Below are positions 1-10,347 of a DNA stretch of 64,000 bases, piece by piece. Position numbers and translations under genes: made by a program. The notes beneath the pieces are model-generated. The model saw only the letters and a program-made list of their open reading frames with translations. It searched no databases and had not been told where the DNA came from. Positions within the stretch are counted from its first letter, which is position 1. Every line of letters starts with the position of its first letter. The stretch is taken from assembly GCF_963169125.1 (NCBI RefSeq), contig NC_084802.1:34603607-34667606 (forward strand), given 5' to 3'. Origin of the DNA: Humulus lupulus (taxonomy: Eukaryota > Streptophyta > Magnoliopsida > Rosales > Cannabaceae).

Positions 1-861
1 AAACTAATTTCACAACTTAAACGTATATTTTTGTAACTTACATTTACATAAATATTTATAAATTTATTTAACATGATTATTACAAAAATAATTTTTTAAA
101 AACTTGTTTTGAGACGAGAATATTGATCTCAACAATACATTAAAAACTTGCACCTAAAGCTCTATGTATATGTACATGTATGAATAGGATCTATATCTAC
201 CTAGATATATATATAAACGATGCATGTATATGTTAGAATATATCTATATGAATTTTGAACTGACAGATATAAAAGGTGAAGGGAAATGCTAATAATTTGA
301 AACCTCTGGCGTGGGACTGTGGTAGAATTGAAGAAGGTTGTGTCAAATATATCAACTACAAATGACAAAAAAAGTTGGATAACCGTAATAATGTAATTAT
401 TTTTAATTACCGTAAAAATCAATTTTTTTTTAAATCACCGTGATATGCGTAATTTTCCCAAAATCTAACTTTATAATTTAGGTAGAATTGTGCACAATGA
501 TGATATTCAATGGGCCGTGATGTATCAACCAAAATATTATTATTAATTTCATACTTTGTTTATTCCTAACATACTTGTATCTTTTTCTAATGTCAAAATA
601 TTATTGTGTTGGTATATTTTATGTTGATTTTATACTTCTTGTAGATTTATGTTCCTTGTACTAGGGTTAGGGTTGAAACTCTAGAACCGATTAAATGGTT
701 TTATCAGTTTGACTTCAACACAAGAGTTTCATAACTATGTTTAGAATAGACATTATGGAAGAATTTGATTCAAGTTGATCAATATAGCATGTCCTAGGAT
801 CTATTTAACCACACACATATATAATAAGACTTGAGCCTTTAAACATGGAGTATACCACTTT
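1..861. other. AT-rich intergenic DNA, nothing recognised
   Basis: This stretch is AT-rich with no open reading frame of family-like composition, no RNA gene and no terminal repeat that I can pair with another place in the window. Short ATATAT runs occur near 200-240. It is simply the left flank of the MULE-like element that follows. Confidence 0.6.
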
Positions 862-1105
862 GGATATTGGATATTGTGTTTTGCAAAAGTTATCAATTGG
901 AGTTTGTATTTTGTTAAATGATAACTTGGACCCTGCGCTTTGCAAAATGAAACAAATTAATACTCTGAGTCCAATTTTGGCCAATTTTTTTCAGTATGTC
1001 CAAAATACCCCTAGTTTTATAAATAAGTTAATTTAATAAATTAAAAATTATTATAAAATTATAAAAATAAATATATTTTAATGAATTAAAACCTTAAAAT
1101 TATTA
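862..1105 (+). repeat. Left terminal inverted repeat of the MULE-like element
   Basis: Pairs with 2150-2428 in reverse complement. The outermost ~185 bp align well and the inner ~60 bp are AT-rich and degenerate. A short 63-codon reading frame over 845-1036 lies across this TIR and is not considered a gene. Confidence 0.75.
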
Positions 1106-1659
1106 TATCGAATAAAAAACACTAAACTTAATACCTAAATTTAATCATCAACTTATAACATCAATCAAAATCAAAATCAAAATCAAACAAAATAATTAAA
1201 ACAAAACACGTTTTTCATCATTGAAACCTATAAATTCATCATAACATATTCTTGAGTTCATCTTTCCAATCCATATTCAACATCAATAATGCAACAACTT
1301 CAATCGAAAAATTCAAACTCATACACCATTATTAGATATACTCTTCCTCGTCATTATACCAAAAAATTGAACCCTAAATAGTCCATATTATACTTTTGAT
1401 ATTCATTATGAAAAAATCTCCAAAATTCATGTACTGCTCATCTTCTTCATTTTTATATTTACAAATAAAAATTTCTAAACAAATCCAAAGACACAAAAAC
1501 TTGGACGATGAACATCAAAACATCAATAAGCATGAAAATACTCTACCATTGACAATGACATCCTCCTCGACTGGAAATTTCATGAACATCAATTTTTTTC
1601 TGAGAAGATATAAAAAAAAAGAACTCAAGACACTAAAAAACTGTAGGTTACAGAAGAAA

Positions 1660-2040
1660 TTCTCTGCCCTTCGCTAATGGCGTCTTCCTTGACTGAGCCT
1701 CCGCTTGTTACCCACCTTGCCTCCTCCAGCCCAGATCTACAGATCAGAACCCTCGTTAGTCACCCATGCCAGATCTGAAGCCCCATCTGTCGCCCACGCC
1801 AGAAATGAAGCCCCACCATTGTCTAGAAATTTGAAGCCTTCCATTGTCACCCAATCGATTCCTCCACTACCAGCTAGCCCGTGAGAGGTCACACTACACG
1901 GAAGAGGCTTTGTCGTCGTCTCGGCTTGAAGTGCTCTGAGCTCCAACGATCTACCTGGAAGATAAGGGAAGAAGAAGGAGAAGAAGAATGAGGTTGAACG
2001 ATGAGGAGGAAGAAGAAGATGAAGAGGTGGAAAGAGTAAA
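1660..2040. other. GC-richer, purine-rich insert inside the MULE-like element
   Basis: Between two AT-rich arms lies about 380 bp of much higher GC. It contains a short imperfect direct repeat (GCCAGATCTGAAGCCCCA / GCCAGAAATGAAGCCCCA near 1768-1820) and ends in a GAAGA/GGAGGAAGAAGAAGA purine tract at 1965-2030. A 69-codon minus-strand frame (1737-1946) crosses it but has no recognisable domain. It could be captured host sequence (Pack-MULE style) or part of the element's own interior; the sequence alone does not decide. Confidence 0.45.
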
Positions 2041-2149
2041 AAAATTCACATTTTTTTAATATGTTAAATTAGTTTTAATTTTTGTTATGTTTTTGTTTAT
2101 TTGATTTACATTTAAGTTTTCAAATTCAAGATTATGATTAATTTTTATT

Positions 2150-2428
2150 TTTATCCATTAAAATTATTTTTACATTTTAATTCATTTAAATGTATTTGAT
2201 AATTAAAAATATTGTTTTTAAATTTTTAATTCAATTTATTTGGTTTTTTTTATATTACTAAATTAACTTGTTAGTAAAATATGAGTGCATTTTGGTAAAA
2301 AATAGTTTGACCAAATTAGGCTCAGAGTATTATTTTGTTCCATTTTGCAAAACACATGGTTTGAATTGTCATTTAACAAAACAGAGGGTCCGATCGATAA
2401 CTTTTGTAAAACACATGGTCTGAAATCT
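2150..2428 (-). repeat. Right terminal inverted repeat of the MULE-like element
   Basis: Reverse complement of the left TIR. The conserved cores TTTTGCAAAA (2344-2353) and GATAACTTTTGTAAAA (2395-2410) mirror the left end at 880-895 and 934-949. Confidence 0.75.
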
Positions 2429-3141
2429 CATTAAATTGTTAATTTTCTATTTTTTTTATTAGTTTAACGTATTATTTATATTGTGTACCAAGCCATCTAG
2501 TTTTTACTGTAGTATTTACACCCATAATAATAAATATTCCTAACTTAATTACTGTTGTTTGTGATTTCATCATTGGACACGTGGTGCAATTCATTATAGA
2601 AGTAATTAGGCTCCTCGCGTGGATAATGAAGCTCTGAAAAGCTCACCCAGAGCTCCTTAGAGTGTAGTATCCTCCCAGCAAGCCGAGTACCCTGTTTTAG
2701 GAGTGGATGTCTCTAAGTGAGGACCTCCGAGGACTAACCTAGGGGTCCTCCCGTCTTCTTGATCCGATAGTCCTCCAGGTCTAGGAGCTTTGTCCTTAGG
2801 CCTAGAGAAAGCGCCAGGTGTCCATCACTGTAGCCTTGGGCCACCACAAGATTGTTTGACAACATTTTGGGCACCTCGAGTAATGGCGCCAAGTTCGTAC
2901 ACTCGACAATTGATATTTTCCACAATGTCGCTTGACACGGGAAAATGTACAGCCGCCCCTTGACAGTGTCAAAAGCATGTCTCCTGTAAAGTTGATGGGC
3001 TGCAACCTACAAATTTGGCCCCTACGATACGCACGGGCCAACAGTATTTATTAGAACATTCAGTGGGGGGTAAATAGCAATTAACTCCCCAAATAATTGG
3101 GGAATATTTGTAATTAATGAAAGTTCAGCCCTGCTACCCAA
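2429..3141. other. Leader-side flank of the broken Tat-type element T1; boundary not resolved
   Basis: From about 2570 the base composition becomes less AT-rich and runs into the gag remnant at 3142. It may include LTR or 5' leader sequence of T1, but I could not match it to a second copy in the window, so the LTR edges and PBS are not identified. Reading frames here on the minus strand (e.g. 3022-3594) are antisense to gag and unsupported. Confidence 0.4.
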
Positions 3142-3753
3142 CCAGCTGGTCTCAAAGCTGTGCCAAATATTGGTTTTAGTGCTGCCCCGACAGGCTATGG
3201 AGTAGCTCCCACTGGATATAGTGCATTTCATCCTACATTCAGAGTTGGAATCGCAGCTCCGACCCAGTCTACAGCACCCAGTGAGACCCCCAGCAAGAGT
3301 AAATGCAGGGGGAAAGGCAAGGTCAAGATGCCCAAGAGAGCTGGAGAAGCTCATGACGTAAAATACGCTCCATAGTACTATGAGAACACGGACCTGGTGG
3401 ATACTCAAGAGTATATTTTCCTGGCCACTGAGTAGCATGTCCACTATCAAAAATCGCCGCCCATGCGGAGGGGTCAGGAGAAGAAAGATTCCACCAAGTT
3501 CTGCAGGTTTCACAATGATGTGGGGCACCACACCAACGAGTGCAGGCAACTTAGAGATGAGATTGAAAGTCTCATCAAACTGGGGCACATCCACCAGTAT
3601 GCTAGGACTGCCACCCGTCCAGCTCAGCCTTCGACTGCAGAATTACCTCATCAGCAGGTGGTTCCTCGACCCCTGGTCCAAGTGTTTTCGGTCCCATAGC
3701 AACAGATAGTCCATGGACCTCCACAGGGTGGCTCTATCAACATCATATCAAAG
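3142..3753 (+). pseudogene. T1 gag remnant, Tat/Ogre-type Ty3/gypsy, with CCHC-like knuckle
   Basis: One reading frame over this region gives the C-terminal half of a Tat-lineage gag. There is a P/T/G/Y-rich segment (repeated APTGYG/APTGYS), a basic patch (KCRGKGKVKMPKR), then the signature FCRFHNDVGHHTNEC followed by RQLRDEIESLIKLGHI at about 3490-3600. This C-x2-H-x4-H-x4-C form followed by LRDEIE..I..G is characteristic of Tat elements. The frame is interrupted by TAG stops at 3373 and about 3433 and again near 3697. The protein would package retroelement RNA in virus-like particles, but this copy is dead. Its continuation (protease) is found at 19441, after the insertion of element X. Confidence 0.8.
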
Positions 3754-3762
3754 TAAGAGTTG

Positions 3763-4945
3763 ATGCAAGGGTAAAACTGTAATTTGGAAATTTGAGAAGA
3801 ATTTTATTATTTGGGTCAAGTATACAATAATGTGATAATTGAGGTTAAATAATTAATTTGGAATTAATTGTTAAATTTTTTAAAAATATGTTTATTAATT
3901 TAAATATATATAATTTTCGACATTCATATAATAAATAAAAATTTTAAATTAATTATTTTATTTGAGTGGGAGAAAATAAAATTGGTAAGTCAGAAAATAG
4001 TTTTTGATTTATTGAATTTTAAAAGATGATGATCATCGATTTGAATTTTGAAATATGGTTGTCATATTTTCCTTAAAAAGATAAATATCTTATTTTGTGG
4101 AAGATTGATTTTAGTTAAAAATAAATAAATAAAAGAAAAATGCAATATCCCTGAAAAAGAAAAATAGCAGTTGACACATGACACAGTCCAAGGACTGTGC
4201 CATGCGTGTGGCACTGCACTGATATTGTATCAGTGTTGTTTTTACTTTACTTTATTTAATTAATTAATAATTTAAAAATAGATATTTTCAAAGATTTTAC
4301 CTAAATCAATTCTTATCATCATTATGATATTATTAATATATTATTATTACTATTATTATTATTATTATGAATAATAAGGTAATAAAATAATCTTTATATA
4401 TATGATATAGAATAATAAGAAGAGACAAAGAGAAAAAAAATCATATATATACAAGAGAATAGTTCTTATAATTTTTTGTCACACAAAAAAATTGTCTTCT
4501 TCTTCTTTATTGTAACATTTCTCATACCATAATTCAAGCTCTCATGTGTTGAAAAATACTTGTGATTCCTAAATTACAAACACATGTTCTCTATGTGCCC
4601 ACATACATCTTGAGGTGTAGAGAACACTCCGAAAGATCGTGGGTTGAGTACTCAAAGCATTGGATAGGAAGATCGAAATATATACAAAAAGACTCAAGGA
4701 CACTTGATAGGCTTCAAGAGGTAAACACTCATGTTCTTGAATATTTATGTATATGTTTATATGATATATATATATAAATATATTGTATATATATATGCTG
4801 TATGATTAATAATATTGTAAATGTTTATATCTGGATGTTTTCTTGATCATATAAATTGTTTAAATGAGAGATAGAAAATTTTATTGTTGTATACAATGGG
4901 CCCACCACGCCAATTCTCATGTGTACTCTGATTGTTTTTTCAACA
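3763..4945 (+). repeat. 5' LTR of element X
   Basis: It starts near TGATGCAAGGG (start uncertain) and ends TTTTTTCAACA. It contains an AT-rich TATATATATGA tract near 4398, a direct motif GGACTGTGCC..GTGTGGCAC near 4190-4215, and a distal part (4621-4945) repeated at 19106-19430. A related, diverged LTR lies in opposite orientation at 21445-22848. Confidence 0.65.
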
Positions 4946-4947
4946 AT

Positions 4948-4959
4948 TGGTACCAGGGC
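4948..4959 (+). other. Primer-binding site of element X (initiator Met-tRNA type)
   Basis: TGGTACCAGGGC sits two bases after the LTR end. It differs by two bases from the usual plant PBS TGGTATCAGAGC, which pairs with the 3' end of initiator methionine tRNA to prime reverse transcription. Confidence 0.65.
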
Positions 4960-5195
4960 GGGTCATTAATTTATACTTATTATTAATTATTGTGTGGGAT
5001 TATGTGCATTTTTATATTATATATGATATATGTTTGAATGGATGGATGTTTATTTTCATGACGATAGATTCTTAAAGGTTGTTTAATAATTGTGCATTTG
5101 TGTTTAGGAGTTGTTCTTAAAATTTATAGATGAAATATGTAAGTCATTTTGGGGCATAGGAATTTTGTAATTTTTCTTTTAAAAATTCTGGGTAA

Positions 5196-5395
5196 AATTC
5201 AAGAGTAGGCCCGAGCCCGAGCCAGTCCATGCTCTTGCGCGCCTGCTTGCGCGCATGCCCGCGCCCCCCACTGCGCCTGCCTGTGCCCCTGGCTGCAACC
5301 AGCTCGCGCCGGCCTGCGCCAACCTGCGCCCCTGCGATAGCCACGCACGCCTGTCGCGCGCCCCTGCTCCTAGCTGTGCCCACGCTAGGTATTAT
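5196..5395. other. GC-rich low-complexity block downstream of the X PBS
   Basis: Within AT-rich surroundings this ~200 bp is strikingly GC-rich, built from short units such as GCGCGCCTG, CCTGCGCC and GCCCGCGCC. A 79-codon minus-strand frame reads through it (Arg/Ala/Gly-rich), which is expected from composition and is not taken as a gene. Confidence 0.6.
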
Positions 5396-5463
5396 ATTTT
5401 AATATAATGTTTGATTGATTAAATAAATGTTACAAAAAATGATTATTTAATCTAGTGGGGGAA

Positions 5464-5789
5464 ATGTTATATTATTTCATATAATATAATATTAGATTAA
5501 ATAATGTGACAAAATGTAATTTTTCACACAAATACGATTTGTCACACCTTGTAACATATTATTGAGAGTCACAAAATTGGACACATGTGTGTGCCCAAAT
5601 GTGACATATTTTGGAGTTACAAAATAATGTTATATTATTTCATATAATATAATATTAGATTAAATAATGTGACAAAATGTGATTTGTCACACAAATGTGA
5701 TTTGTCACACCTTGTAACATATTATTGAGAGTCACAAAATTGGACACATGTGTGTGCCCAAATGTGACATATTTTGGAGTTACAAAATC
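5464..5789 (+). repeat. Tandem duplication, two ~163-bp units, at the start of the Y LTR
   Basis: ATGTTATATTATTTCATATA begins at 5464 and again at 5627, and each copy runs on through TTGTCACACC, GGACACATGTGTGTGCCC and TTTTGGAGTTACAAAA. The two units are nearly identical, so the duplication is recent relative to its surroundings. Confidence 0.85.
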
Positions 5790-6791
5790 AGTTACAAATT
5801 TGTAACTCCCAAATATTACCCAATAATGTGTATATTATATGTTACACATTTGAGATTGGATTTCACAAATCCATGATGAAATATGGCTGTTGGAGACATG
5901 TTTTTAACTCCCAATAGGTGTTTGGAGGTTACAAAATCATGTGGGAAAGGATTTGGGACGTTATGGAACGTTTTGGAAAAATGTCAAATTTGTGCTGAAA
6001 ACAAGCTGTGGTCGCGGCCACTATCATTCCCTAGCTGCGGCCTGGGGATAGAGAGTAGTGGTCGCGGCCAGAGGTGCATTTCAGGCCAAATTTTTAGTTT
6101 TTGCCAAATGTGTTGAACGGTTCCAAAAACGCAAATAACTCTCAAATATCATTTTTAATTCCATAATAATCTAATTAATTATTGGTAACAGTCATGGAAG
6201 TTGGTGGAATTTGAAATTCAAAGGGGTATCTCAAACTCTATAAATAGGAGCCTAATGCTCACTTGTAAGACACACCATTTTCCATCCACAAAGCAATTGG
6301 CTGGAAAATACACCTTGAGTCTTGATTATTCCAGAAAGCATTTTCGAAAATCTGTGAGAGATCCCTTAGTGTTTGAGTAGGAGAAATAAGCTTTTGGACA
6401 AAAATTTTAAACCTTGTTCAAGTTGGTGATCCCCAACCCTCTTCACTTATGTTGTGTAAGTGAGAGTTTACTATTATTTTGTTCTTGCATTTTCTCTATT
6501 TCTATTCTTCTTATTTTCATTTTCTATTTACTTGTAACTTTTGTTTAGAGTTGTAATCTTCTTTTCTTTTGTTTCAAACACCTTTCCTTTACTTGTAATA
6601 TTTTGTTTAGAGTTGTATCTTTCACCATTCTCTTCTTCTCCTTCTTCCTCTTCCTTTCTTTGTTTGTTTGTATTTTCAGTTATAGAGTTGTAACACTCTT
6701 TTTAATCAATCATTATTTATTTGTAATATTTTGCATAGAGTTGTATTATCTTACTTTTTCCATTGAGGCAATAACATATATTCTCTAACAT
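5465..6791 (+). repeat. LTR of element Y
   Basis: Runs from TGTTATATT to TCTCTAACA. It has a TATA box (6238-6248) and a downstream series of TACTTGTAA..TTTTGTTTAGAGTTGTA repeats (6530-6750) that resemble the transcribed R/U5 part. A GC island GGTCGCGGCC occurs twice (about 6010 and 6060). It is preceded by a polypurine-like AGTGGGGGAAA and followed by a PBS-like segment, so it has internal sequence on both sides. Confidence 0.65.
6236..6250 (+). promoter_or_regulatory. TATA box of the Y LTR
   Basis: CTCTATAAATAGGAG matches the plant TATA consensus within the LTR, where the element's RNA polymerase II promoter is expected. The transcription start would lie roughly 30 bp downstream. Confidence 0.6.
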
Positions 6792-8361
6792 TAGGTCCCA
6801 ACCATGGCCTCACCCACGTCGGACCTTCTTGCTGCCGCCACACCACTTGGTACACACCTAGGGTTTATTTCTTACAAACCCTAATGTGTAGTTACCATAA
6901 TTGTTTTAATTATTTATTTAATTAAAAATCAGAAAGTGAATTAAAAATAGTTTTAATTTTGAAATTTCTTTAATTTAATTTGAAATAATAATGATTATTT
7001 TCCTTAATTAAAAATGTTTTAATTGTTATCTTCCATAATTAAAATTGTTTTCATTTAAATATCCAAAATTAAAATTACCTTGAATTTTAATTTATTAAAA
7101 TTAAATTGTTTAATTTATTTTATTTTTTAATTAAATTACCCAAATTCAAATATGGCCTTAGAAACTTTTTGGGTGATAAAACTCAAAGTTTAATTATTTT
7201 AAAAGTTTGTTTAAAATAATTAAAAAATATATATAATTAAAAATGGATATGGAAAATGGTGGCATTGGCTCAACAAGACTGCACCTTAAGGTTCAAGATC
7301 AAAGAGCTCTTCATCAGGCCTTTAATAGTCTAAATTACATTTTCATGTATTTTTTGCAAGTGTTGTAATTTTTCTAGAAATACTCAAAAGTAGCCACACC
7401 TGCTTTTATTTACTTATTATAAATGTTTGAATGTGATTAAAGTGTTTAATATTTTGTCATGCATTATAACATGTCATTCATATGCACACACAGTATGCAA
7501 TTAGCATGCATTAAGTTTACATGCTATTAGGAACGTCCTATAATTTTTGTTGCATGTTTATATATGATAAATCATATAATAATAAATTTAGTCTTAATTA
7601 GTTAAGATGGTAAATCAAAATTAAAGTTGTTTAATTTGTTATTTTAATGAAAAATATTTTATTAAAATAAAAAACTATATTCTCTTAATTAAAGAAAAAT
7701 TAGAATTGAATTAAGGGCACAATTTGTTTTGTTTTGCTAATTGGATTAGTAATTATTAGAATATCATTTGGTAAAAATAATTAAATTTATTTTTACAACT
7801 AAATTAAACAAAATATTGATTTTGTGAAAAACACACTTTTCCAAAATAGTGAGTGGGAGAAGGAGTTATGACAATAAGTCTCATGGTCTCCATTATTGGT
7901 TGAACACCGAGAGGCATAGGACGGGCCTCGTCTCGCCTCCGTTTGCGGCCTCCCTAAGGAAATACTTCTGAATATGGTTATTTTATCTCAAGGTTGACTT
8001 CTCTTATAAAAATGTTATTAGTAATGTATTTCAAGTTTGACTGACCTTAAGGCACACTCTTGAGTTAAGTCATTGATTGAAAATAATGGGTTACACTCCA
8101 AAGGTGTATCTAGCCTTTCGAGCATGACTAGTGCATCTTGACCGAACTAGCAGTAGTTCATAAGTCAAAAGAGAAAAAAAACATTTTTAAGTTTTCACTT
8201 ATGAAATTGAGATTTGTCTCAAAATTAATTTGGAGTTAGTTTGACCTATCTCAAGGCGGTCCATTAATTTTCAAATTAATTTATCGTGTATTAGTATATA
8301 TTTTATGTGTTTTTATATGTTGCATTAATGCCTCATGTTTACTTTTCCAAATAAAATATGG
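6792..8361 (+). other. AT-rich leader of element Y
   Basis: This begins TTAGGTCCCAACCATGG, a degenerate Met-tRNA-type PBS region, and then runs about 1.5 kb of AT-rich sequence without a supported ORF. A short GC-richer patch near 7850-7960 (GAGTGGGAGAAGGAG ... GGGCCTCGTCTCGCC) stands out but I do not recognise it. Confidence 0.45.
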
Positions 8362-8698
8362 TTTTTTTTTTTATCAAGAATGATAAATATATTGAACAAA
8401 ACAAACTTACAACCACCAGCTCACACCGAGCAAAAACAAAAGAAAATTACAACTGCTGAATGAAATCAATCATTCGCCTCTCATTGGCCTTAAAGTTCTG
8501 ACTAACAAAGCTTAACATTCTAGCTTTTAAACACATTATAATCAAGGAATCAATTTTTGGAACAGACAAGGAAGAATGGTAAAAAATACAAGAGTTCCTA
8601 TTGAGTTAAATATAATAAACTGCTGCAGCAAGTACAGCAGCAACTATCCTTTGAAGAAGCCCTCTAGGTCTCCCAACCATCCAAAGAAGCCAATCAGA
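8362..8698 (-). mobile_element. 5'-truncated LINE (L1-type) inserted in the Y leader
   Basis: The insert starts on the plus strand with a poly-T tract (the LINE poly-A tail on the minus strand) followed by ATCAAGAATGATAAATATATTGAAC, typical of plant L1 3' ends. It is flanked by the 9-bp direct repeat AAAATATGG (8353-8361 and 8699-8707), as target-primed reverse transcription produces. The minus-strand translation resembles the C-terminal tail that follows the LINE reverse transcriptase (GRPRGLLQRIV...CLKARMLSF) and ends about 90 bp before the tail. The remainder of the element is missing, the usual 5' truncation. Confidence 0.8.
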
Positions 8699-8760
8699 AA
8701 AATATGGTATTTATTATATGTTTTAATTCATTATATTTTATTTATTTATTTCTAGCAATA

Positions 8761-9285
8761 ATGTTTAATTATCTTAATCCTGATCATATACTTGAAACCA
8801 TGGGAAATCAAACATGCCTCATTGACAAACTCTTGGAAATGATTCAATTTAATCTTAACCACATAAGAAGATGGTACGAAGGGATTCACATTGTCTTCGG
8901 AACACAAAACTTGTATGGAGTGATCTATGATCTACCACCAGAGGTTCCAAGTTTTTCATCCAGCGTTGATGAACATGAAAAATATGGTGAATGGGTGAGA
9001 TTGAATCACCTGGCATGTCAATGCATGTTATCGATCATGCATGGCGACATTAAATAAAGATATATGGTTATTGAAACTGCATACGAGATGTGGGCCATGA
9101 TAAACGATGATGCTATAGCACATGCTCAATTATTTACATACAGCGTAAATTCGATTTACTCAAAAACTCTTCTTCAATATTTAGAATGGTTGATTCAAAA
9201 TTATGCTACTAATATTATTTTTCATATGTTCTTGTCTTCAGGGATGCATAAATTTTTTGAGAAAAAGAGTAGTTGCAAAGATTAG
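8761..9285 (+). pseudogene. Copia-type gag (UBN2-like) of element Y, one in-frame stop
   Basis: The ATG at 8761 opens a frame of about 174 codons that resembles short copia gag proteins: an N-terminal part with NHIRRWYEGIHIVFGTQNLYGVI (the 'W...L..VL....Y.YV' region of the family), then DEHEKYGEWVRLNHLACQCMLSIM, then ETAYEMWAMINDD. One TAA at 9055-9057 interrupts the frame, which resumes in the same phase to 9285. The family assembles the particle core around element RNA. No zinc knuckle is seen, and the usual downstream protease and integrase are absent. Immediately upstream, TTTCTAGCAATA looks like a possible 3' splice site ahead of the start codon. Confidence 0.65.
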
Positions 9286-10347
9286 TTTAGAAATTGATTT
9301 TGTTTAGTTTAAAACAATTTAAATTTTTGTCATTTTGAAATAGTTGATTTTCCTTATGAAAGAAATTAATAAGTTCTTTCTTTAAATTAGTTCTAGAATT
9401 CTTTCTAGAAACTATGTTTTTAGATTCATTTATTTGATGAGTGAACAAGTTTAATATTTCTTGTGAATAATAAATCCAGTTCTTATTTTTGAAATATACT
9501 TATTCCACATATTTCATCAATGAGTATAAATGATAATTATGAATGATTCATTATTGTGCACATCATAGATTTAATAATTAAGACATCTTATTCCAACTAT
9601 AATTAAGTGAAACATATATGTGAATTATTTTTTAGATTGACTTGTAATTAATTAGACACATAAAATAAATCAAAGACAGTCTTTTATTGGAACCATTCAT
9701 TGGTTCTCTCCGTGTTTATATAGTCTGTTAAATAAAGTTAACAAAAATACATTTCTCTTATAAAGGCTCAAAAATCACATAATCGTTTAGCTAATACATA
9801 GAGACGTATGTTGAACATTTTAATGTTCAAAGATAAAATAAATAAATAGTAAGTCAATATTGATTGACATTTATTTTAGATATGTTTAACTTTGATTGAA
9901 TGCAAAGAAAATTTCTAGAAATTTTCGTGCAACATTCAAAGTAAAGTCACTTAGACACTTGTTTGATCTGATAAAAAAGAAGTCTAAACTCGAATTTGGA
10001 ATTCAAGTAATTTGCATGTGAACTTAGAATTCAAACCCAACTCACATACAACTAGAATGCTAAGCAAAATTAGTATTTTGAAAATGGAATATAATCATAT
10101 TAGATAAGATTAAATAAATAATGAGTGATCATTATCGTCTTTATTATTTCTATAATTTTAACACTTGTTATACTCTGCACATGTTTGATTGTACAACATC
10201 AAAGATTTAGAACTTGGGATTCATAAGTGGTTATGTGAATAAATTAAAAATTTTCCATGAAGTCATTTAGTGAAACCGTTTAATAATCATAAAATATTAC
10301 AAAAGAGTTTGTATATCTTCAATGCTACTTTAATGAAGCATGATTAT
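9286..10347 (+). other. AT-rich non-coding tail of element Y
   Basis: About 1 kb with no supported ORF, RNA gene or repeat pair. It ends in ATTAT (10343-10347) directly against the start of the SIRE-like LTR, which is the likely left copy of that element's target-site duplication; the right copy has been lost. Confidence 0.45.

Larger units (their letters stand above)
862..2428. mobile_element. Non-autonomous MULE-like DNA transposon with long terminal inverted repeats
   Basis: The left end (about 862-1105) and the right end (about 2150-2428) are inverted copies of each other. Both outer parts carry TGTGTTTTGCAAAAGTTATC-like sequence, then TTTTGTTAAATGA, then TTTTGCAAAATG, then AATACTCTGAG. 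Alignment is strong for about 185 bp and fades over the next 60 bp. Such long TIRs on a ~1.6 kb element without a transposase are typical of Mutator-like non-autonomous elements; the assignment is by TIR length and form, not by a transposase. The interior is AT-rich except for a GC-richer stretch at 1660-2040. I could not read a convincing 8-9 bp target-site duplication, so the exact ends may be off by a few bases. Confidence 0.7.
5465..10342 (+). mobile_element. Copia-like element Y: LTR, long leader and gag, rest lost
   Basis: A 1.3 kb LTR (5465-6791) is followed by a degenerate PBS-like segment, a ~2 kb AT-rich leader interrupted by a LINE (8362-8698), and a short gag (8761-9285). About 1 kb of AT-rich non-coding DNA follows, until the SIRE-like LTR cuts in at 10348. 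No protease, integrase or RT of Y is visible and no second LTR remains. Either Y was non-autonomous or its 3' part was lost in the deletion that also removed the 5' half of S. Confidence 0.55.

Noticed and set aside
845..1036. 63-codon plus-strand reading frame
   Set aside because: It lies across the terminal inverted repeat of the MULE-like element and the same sequence appears inverted at the other end.
1396..1677. 93-codon plus-strand reading frame in the MULE-like element
   Set aside because: Low-complexity Lys/Ser/Asn content from AT-rich DNA, no domain resemblance, inside a non-autonomous element.
3022..3594. 190-codon minus-strand reading frame
   Set aside because: Exactly antisense to the T1 gag remnant, whose plus-strand frame has clear family motifs.
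5144..5383. Arg/Ala/Gly-rich minus-strand reading frame
   Set aside because: Composition effect of a GC-rich simple block without stops; no domain.
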